64,000 nucleotides of DNA, taken from assembly GCF_000165835.1 (NCBI RefSeq), contig NC_014640.1, positions 4,526,001 through 4,590,000 on the forward strand, written 5' to 3'. Made by a program: the position numbers and the translations under genes. This document shows positions 60,103 to 64,000 of this stretch, piece by piece; the first letter of the stretch is position 1; every line of letters begins with the position of its first letter. The DNA comes from Achromobacter xylosoxidans A8. Its GTDB lineage: Bacteria > Pseudomonadota > Gammaproteobacteria > Burkholderiales > Burkholderiaceae_B. The notes under the pieces are model-generated. The model saw only the letters and a program-made list of their open reading frames with translations. It ran no database searches and had not been told where the DNA came from.

Positions 60103-60906
60103 ATGAACAGCTACCGCGTCGGCATCGCCGGCTTCGGCGCCATCGGCCAAGCCGTGGCGCAATCCCTGGACGCCGGCCTGCCCGGCCTGACGCTCGCCGC
60201 CGTGGCGGTGCGCGATCCCAAGGCCCCACCGGCCTTTGCCTGGACCCAGGCCGCGCCCGCCTACACCACCATCGGCGCGCTGCACGAGCACTGTGACGTG
60301 GTGGTGGAATGCGCGCCCGCCGCGGTGTTCCGCGACATCGCCGAGCCCGTGCTGCGCGCCGGCAAGAAAATGGTGGTGCTCAGTTCCGGCGCCTTGCTGC
60401 GCCATGACGACCTGATCGAACTCGCCCGCCAGCACCACGGCCAGATCCTGGTGCCCTCGGGCGCTATCCTGGGCCTGGACGCCATTACCGCCGCGGCCGA
60501 AGGCGTCATCCACTCCGTCACCATGATCACCCGCAAGCCGGTGCGCGGCCTGCTGGGCGCGCCCTACCTGACCGACAACAACATCGACATCGCGGACATC
60601 ACCGAGCCGCGCCTGATCTTCCGCGGCTCGCCGCGAGAAGCGGCGGTGGGCTTTCCGGCCAACCTGAACGTGGCGGTCAGCGTGTCGCTGGCCGGCATCG
60701 GCCCGGACAAGACCACCCTGGAAATCTGGGCCGATCCCTCGCTGGAACGCAATCTCCACCGCGTCGAAGTGGTGTCCGACTCGGCCTCGTTCTCGATGGA
60801 AATCCAGAACATCCCGTCGGCCAATCCCAAGACCGGCCGCATCACTGCGCAAAGCGTGATCGCCGCGCTGCGCAAGCTGACCGGTCCGCTGCGCGTGGGC
60901 ACCTGA
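60103..60906 (+). CDS. nadX: L-aspartate dehydrogenase
   Basis: A 267-residue NAD(P)-dependent enzyme that oxidises L-aspartate to iminoaspartate/oxaloacetate and ammonia, either feeding NAD synthesis or aspartate catabolism. The Rossmann motif is VGIAGFGAIGQAVAQSL. The family motifs are VVVECAPAAVFRDIAEPVL, VLSSGALL, LVPSGAILGLDAITAA, RKPVRGLLGAPY, AAVGFPANLNVAVSVSLAGIG and HRVEVVSDSASFSMEIQNIPSANPKTGRITA. The catalytic His region (VPSGA and NVAVS) fits the archaeal and Pseudomonas enzymes. ATG at 60103 is chosen; the longer frame from 59860 is not protein-like. No nad genes lie nearby. Confidence 0.9.
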   Translation: MNSYRVGIAGFGAIGQAVAQSLDAGLPGLTLAAVAVRDPKAPPAFAWTQAAPAYTTIGALHEHCDVVVECAPAAVFRDIAEPVLRAGKKMVVLSSGALLRHDDLIELARQHHGQILVPSGAILGLDAITAAAEGVIHSVTMITRKPVRGLLGAPYLTDNNIDIADITEPRLIFRGSPREAAVGFPANLNVAVSVSLAGIGPDKTTLEIWADPSLERNLHRVEVVSDSASFSMEIQNIPSANPKTGRITAQSVIAALRKLTGPLRVGT

Positions 60907-60931
60907 TCGCTGCCGGGCGGCTGGGCGCCGA

Positions 60932-62800
60932 CTAGGCCGCCGCCCGCTGCAGCCCGCCGGACCGGCCATCCGCGGGCTGGCGGCGCTGCGCGGAGCCGCC
61001 CGCCGCGGCCATCGGCCCGACCCGCCAGTTCCCCGCGCCATCCAGATCCAGCCTGTCCGTGTGGAAGGCGTCGAGCGTGCTGCGATGCCCCACACTGACC
61101 AGCATGCAGGATGGCAGCTCCTCGCGCAGCAGGCTATACAACGCATGTTCCAGCCCTTCATCGGTAGCTGACGTGGCCTCGTCCAGGAAGACGATGGCGG
61201 GCCGGTTGTACAGCACGCGCGCGAACGCCACGCGCTGCTGCTCGCCTATGGACAGGATGCGGGACCAATCGGCCACCTCATCCAGCCGGCCGACCAGATG
61301 CCCCAGATTGACCTGCCGCAGCGCTTCGGCCAGGCGCGCATCGTCCTCGGGTTGCGCCAGCCCCGGATATGCGACCGCGCCACGCAGGTCGCCCAAGGGC
61401 AGATACGGCCGTTGCGACAGGAACAAGGCGCAAGCGCCCTGCGGCCGGCGCACCAAGCCGTGCGCATAAGGCCACAGGCCCGCCAGCGCACGCAGCAAGG
61501 TGGTCTTGCCGCTACCCGACGGCCCCTTGATCAGCAGGGCCTGGCCCGGCCGCAAACTCAGGTTCAGATCGCGCAGCAGGACCGTGCCGTCGGGCCGCGC
61601 CACCTGCACGGCCGCGATGTCCAAGCCGTCGGGCAAGGGCTCGGTCTGCACTGAGGGCAGCGCGCGCGCGGCCTCGTTGGCATCCAGAAAGCCGTTCAGC
61701 CGGTCCAGCGTGGCGCGGTACTGCGCAAAGGTGTCGTAGGAAGTCCGGAAGAAGGATAGGGAATCCTGCACTTGTCCGAAGGCCTGCGAAGTCTGGATGA
61801 CATCGCCCAGCTTGATCGCGCCGCTGAAGAAACGCGGCGCCTGCAGGATGAAGGGGAACACCACCGCGACCTGGCTCACTGACAGGTTGAAGCCGTCGAA
61901 CTTCAGCCCCCGGTACACACGCGCCCACAAGTTGGCGATATAGGCCGAGAAACGTGTCCATAAGGTGGCGCGCTCCACGTTCTCGCCTTGATAGAACGCC
62001 ACATTCTCCGCGTTCTCGCGCAGGCGGACCAGCGCGTAGCGGAAGTTCGCCGTCAGCCGTTCGGACAGGAAGTTCAGCTTGATCAGCGGCCGCCCGATCT
62101 TGAACGCGAACAAGGTCGCCACGATCACATACAGGTACACCATGAACACCATGGCGCGCGGGATCTCCACGCCGGCCACGGTCAAGGCGCCGGACAGGCC
62201 CCAGAGGATGGAAGTGAACGCCACCAGCGAGACCACCGCGCTCAGCGCGCCGATCGCCAGCGTGCGCGAGCCCGTCACGAACATGGCGATGTCCTGCTCG
62301 ATGCGCTGGTCGGGGTTGTCGACCGGAGCGTCGACGAAATGGCCGCGGTAGTAGGCGCCCGCGCCCAGCCAGTCGCGGGTCAGGCGATCGTTGAGCCACA
62401 CGCGCCAACGGATGTCGAAGGCCTGTCCGGCATAGCTGGCGGCCAGCGTGCGCACCACGTGCACACAGGCCAGCACCGAGAATATGCCCAGGAAATGCCA
62501 GAACGCGCTTTGATCCAATGCCTGCAGCGCGCTGTAGAAGCCGTTGTACCAAAACGAAAACAGCACAGTCATGCGCACGGCGAACATCGCCAGGAACAAC
62601 AGCAGCGCCAGCATCAACAAGGGACGCCAGCTGCGCCGAGGGTTCAGATACGGCCACGCCAGCCGCCAGAACTTGCGTCCCCAGTCCGTGTAGCGCGCGA
62701 GCATGCCCACCACCAGCACCAGCACGACGGCGGATATGCCAAACGCATGCGCCAGCCAGAGCCCGCTTTCCGCCAGTTGTTGCTGCCAGTTCAGGTCCAT
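60932..62800 (-). CDS. SbmA/BacA-like ABC transporter with fused ATPase (YddA type)
   Basis: 622 residues. The N-terminal membrane domain (about 20-345) is of SbmA/BacA/ABC_membrane_2 type with about six helices (FGISAVVLVLVVGMLARY, LLMLALLLFLAMFAVRMTVLFSFWYNGFYSALQ, DIRWRVWLNDRLTRDWL). The C-terminal ATPase (about 385-590) has Walker A GPSGSGKT, signature LSIGEQQR and Walker B IVFLDEATSATDE. Homologues import peptides or vitamin B12 or export fatty acyl compounds. It converges with the aspartate dehydrogenase gene (25 bases between stops). The C-terminus is an unusually basic/Gln-rich tail. Confidence 0.92.
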   Translation of the reverse strand: MDLNWQQQLAESGLWLAHAFGISAVVLVLVVGMLARYTDWGRKFWRLAWPYLNPRRSWRPLLMLALLLFLAMFAVRMTVLFSFWYNGFYSALQALDQSAFWHFLGIFSVLACVHVVRTLAASYAGQAFDIRWRVWLNDRLTRDWLGAGAYYRGHFVDAPVDNPDQRIEQDIAMFVTGSRTLAIGALSAVVSLVAFTSILWGLSGALTVAGVEIPRAMVFMVYLYVIVATLFAFKIGRPLIKLNFLSERLTANFRYALVRLRENAENVAFYQGENVERATLWTRFSAYIANLWARVYRGLKFDGFNLSVSQVAVVFPFILQAPRFFSGAIKLGDVIQTSQAFGQVQDSLSFFRTSYDTFAQYRATLDRLNGFLDANEAARALPSVQTEPLPDGLDIAAVQVARPDGTVLLRDLNLSLRPGQALLIKGPSGSGKTTLLRALAGLWPYAHGLVRRPQGACALFLSQRPYLPLGDLRGAVAYPGLAQPEDDARLAEALRQVNLGHLVGRLDEVADWSRILSIGEQQRVAFARVLYNRPAIVFLDEATSATDEGLEHALYSLLREELPSCMLVSVGHRSTLDAFHTDRLDLDGAGNWRVGPMAAAGGSAQRRQPADGRSGGLQRAAA

Positions 62801-62873
62801 GAGTCGATTGCCCTCCGATACGCGTTTCTGGTTAGACGAGACGCGCGCATCGAGTTCCGGCGCACAGGCCGTT

Positions 62874-62888
62874 TTAAGCCTGGCTTAA
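62874..62888. promoter_or_regulatory. Perfect 15-bp dyad in a divergent promoter region
   Basis: TTAAGCC-T-GGCTTAA is a perfect palindrome around a central T in the 205-base gap between the SbmA-like ABC gene and the Hsp15 gene, 73 bases upstream of the ABC gene's start. It fits an operator for a dimeric regulator; none is known here. Confidence 0.4.
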
Positions 62889-63005
62889 GCGTTCTGGCAG
62901 GGTGAGCGAAAGCGATCTGACAGCAAGCGCCTGCCTCGCGGGCCGGCAGGCTTCCCGCGGCGGCTATCATGGACACCTGAGCAGCAATCCGGCAGGTACG
63001 GGACG

Positions 63006-63386
63006 ATGGACAAGATCCGGCTAGACAAATGGCTATGGGCCGCGCGCTTCTATAAGACGCGCAGCTTGGCCGTGCAGGAAATCGGCAAGGGCCGGGTATT
63101 GGTGAACGACCAGCCCGCCAAGCCCGCGCGCGAGGTCGCCCCCGGCGACCTGGTCACGGTGCGCAAGGAAGACCCGGCGCTGCACGTGCGGGTGATGGGC
63201 GTCAGCGGCGTGCGCGGCCCAGCGCCTGTCGCACGCCAGCTCTACGAGGAAACGCCCGAAAGCGTGGCGGCGCGGGAGCGCGCAGCGGAAATGCGCCGCC
63301 TGGCGCCCGAACCCGCGCTGGGCATAGAGGCCGGCCGGCCGACCAAGCGCGACCGGCGGCTGATAGACCAGATGCGCGGCAAGTAA
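63006..63386 (+). CDS. hslR: Hsp15-like S4-domain RNA-binding protein
   Basis: 126 residues. The S4 domain is at about 3-62 (IRLDKWLWAARFYKTRSLAVQEIGKGRVLVNDQPAKPAREVAPGDLVTV). A charged C-terminal tail follows (ARERAAEMRRLAPEP, PTKRDRRLIDQMRGK), typical of HslR. The protein rescues stalled 50S subunits carrying nascent chain-tRNA after heat shock. ATG at 63006 gives the conserved start MDKIRLDKWLWAARF. The SUI1-like gene follows by 46 bases on the same strand, a sensible translation-related pairing. Confidence 0.95.
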   Translation: MDKIRLDKWLWAARFYKTRSLAVQEIGKGRVLVNDQPAKPAREVAPGDLVTVRKEDPALHVRVMGVSGVRGPAPVARQLYEETPESVAARERAAEMRRLAPEPALGIEAGRPTKRDRRLIDQMRGK

Positions 63387-63432
63387 TCCGGCCGCGCCGA
63401 CGACGATCAACTTTCTTTTTCGCAAGCCCATC

Positions 63433-63795
63433 ATGAAAAGCAGTTCTACAGGCGGCCTGGTCTATTCCACCGACGGCGGCCGCATGTGTCCCGAATGCCG
63501 CAAGCCGCTGCCGCAGTGCCTGTGCAAGCAGGCCGCCCAGGCGCTTCCCGCCGGCGATGGCGTGGCGCGCGTATCGCGCGAAACCAAGGGCCGCGGCGGC
63601 AAGAGCGTCACCGTGGTCAAGGGCCTGGCGCTGGATGGCGCGGCGTTGAACGCGCTGGGAAAGCAGCTGCGCAACGCCTGCGGCTCGGGCGGAACGGTGA
63701 AGGACGGCGTGATCGAAATCCAGGGTGACCACTGCGAGCGCGTCATGGAAACCCTGCAAAAACAAGGCATCCGCGCCAAGCGCGCGGGCGGCTGA
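63433..63795 (+). CDS. SUI1/YciH-family translation initiation factor-like protein
   Basis: 120 residues. A short Cys cluster near the N-terminus (MCPECRKPLPQCLC) is followed by the SUI1 fold (about 45-115): VSRETKGRGGKSVTVVKGL, LGKQLRNACGSGGTVKDGVIEIQGDH and VMETLQKQGIRAKRAGG. The GGTVKDGVIEIQGDH segment is the family signature. Bacterial YciH proteins resemble eIF1 and may affect initiation fidelity. The CxxC...CxC set could bind zinc, as in several Betaproteobacterial members. Confidence 0.94.
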   Translation: MKSSSTGGLVYSTDGGRMCPECRKPLPQCLCKQAAQALPAGDGVARVSRETKGRGGKSVTVVKGLALDGAALNALGKQLRNACGSGGTVKDGVIEIQGDHCERVMETLQKQGIRAKRAGG

Positions 63796-63814
63796 CATCG
63801 ACGGAGTACTAGCA

Positions 63815-64000
63815 ATGACCGATCTGCAAACCAGCGATGTCGCCAGTTGGCACGCCCACGTGTATTTCGACGCCGCCAGCCGCGACGCGGCGCACGCGCT
63901 GCGCGAACGGATCACCGCGCGCTTTGCCGGCAAGATGGAAATGGGGCGCTTCCATGAGCGCCCCGTCGGCCCGCATCCCCAGTGGAGCTACCAGATCGCC
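63815..64000 (+). CDS. DOPA 4,5-dioxygenase-family protein (N-terminal part)
   Basis: The first 62 codons of a gene that runs off the right edge. It begins MTDLQTSDVASWHAHVYFD and continues to ERPVGPHPQWSYQIA, with the paired His motifs HAHVYF and GPHPQWSYQI of the DOPA_dioxygen family. Bacterial members are small (about 110-120 residues) and most have no tested substrate. CGGAG lies 8 bases upstream of the ATG. The 19-base gap to the SUI1-like gene suggests co-transcription. Confidence 0.85.
   Translation, partial: MTDLQTSDVASWHAHVYFDAASRDAAHALRERITARFAGKMEMGRFHERPVGPHPQWSYQIA

Noticed and set aside
62929..62951. GCCTGCC/GGCAGGC inverted repeat upstream of the Hsp15 gene as an RNA thermometer
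   Set aside because: It lies about 55 bases before the ATG and does not pair with the ribosome site, so there is no support for temperature control.

Overview
This 64 kb window is GC-rich DNA from a betaproteobacterium of the Alcaligenaceae, most like Achromobacter or Bordetella. The pointers are a Burkholderiales-type trimeric porin, a Bug/TctC-type solute-binding protein, a DUF4148 secreted protein, an FhaB/FhaC-type two-partner secretion locus and a palindromic repeat of a type I recall from Burkholderiales intergenic DNA. Taxonomy is inferred from gene content only. No rRNA, tRNA or CRISPR array was seen.

Positions 1-12.6 kb are mostly core or metabolic genes. They include an ECF41-type sigma factor with its AhpD/CMD-like partner gene and a recognisable ECF41 promoter, an OsmC-GST pair, an NlpE-like lipoprotein, formamidase with its FmdB zinc-ribbon partner, a PAS histidine kinase facing a stand-alone receiver, a cysteine-desulfurase-like PLP enzyme divergent from an Lrp regulator, a porin with a strong terminator, and a receiver-less OmpR-type DNA-binding protein beside a DUF4148 protein.

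Positions 12.7-37 kb are an accessory region. It holds a tandemly duplicated methyltransferase whose second copy has a replaced 5' end, three unknown lipoproteins and an unknown six-helix membrane protein, and a complete IS3-family element with 25-bp inverted repeats and a 3-bp target duplication. Next comes a large two-partner secretion / contact-dependent inhibition (CDI-like) operon on the minus strand: an outer-membrane TpsB transporter, a 5066-residue TpsA exoprotein, and one base after its stop a 71-residue two-helix membrane protein that sits where an immunity gene would be. The exoprotein contains a higher-order repeat with a period of exactly 1482 bp, and its last 251 codons have visibly lower GC, as expected of an exchangeable toxin module. 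A 57-bp element upstream of this operon recurs (43 of 57 positions, no gaps) upstream of a lipoprotein gene 21 kb away, which suggests co-regulation.

Positions 37-64 kb return to GC-rich metabolic and housekeeping DNA. There is a peptide ABC importer operon (MarR-like regulator, double ATPase, binding protein, two permeases, M14 carboxypeptidase), several GNAT acetyltransferases, an MltB-type lytic transglycosylase, a MATE exporter, a LysR regulator, a probable adenine deaminase, a carboxylesterase, a Bug protein, a TetR/MFS efflux pair with an operator inside the promoter spacer, a periplasmic M20 amidohydrolase, aspartate dehydrogenase, an SbmA/YddA-like ABC protein, Hsp15, a SUI1-like factor and a truncated DOPA-dioxygenase-like gene at the right edge.
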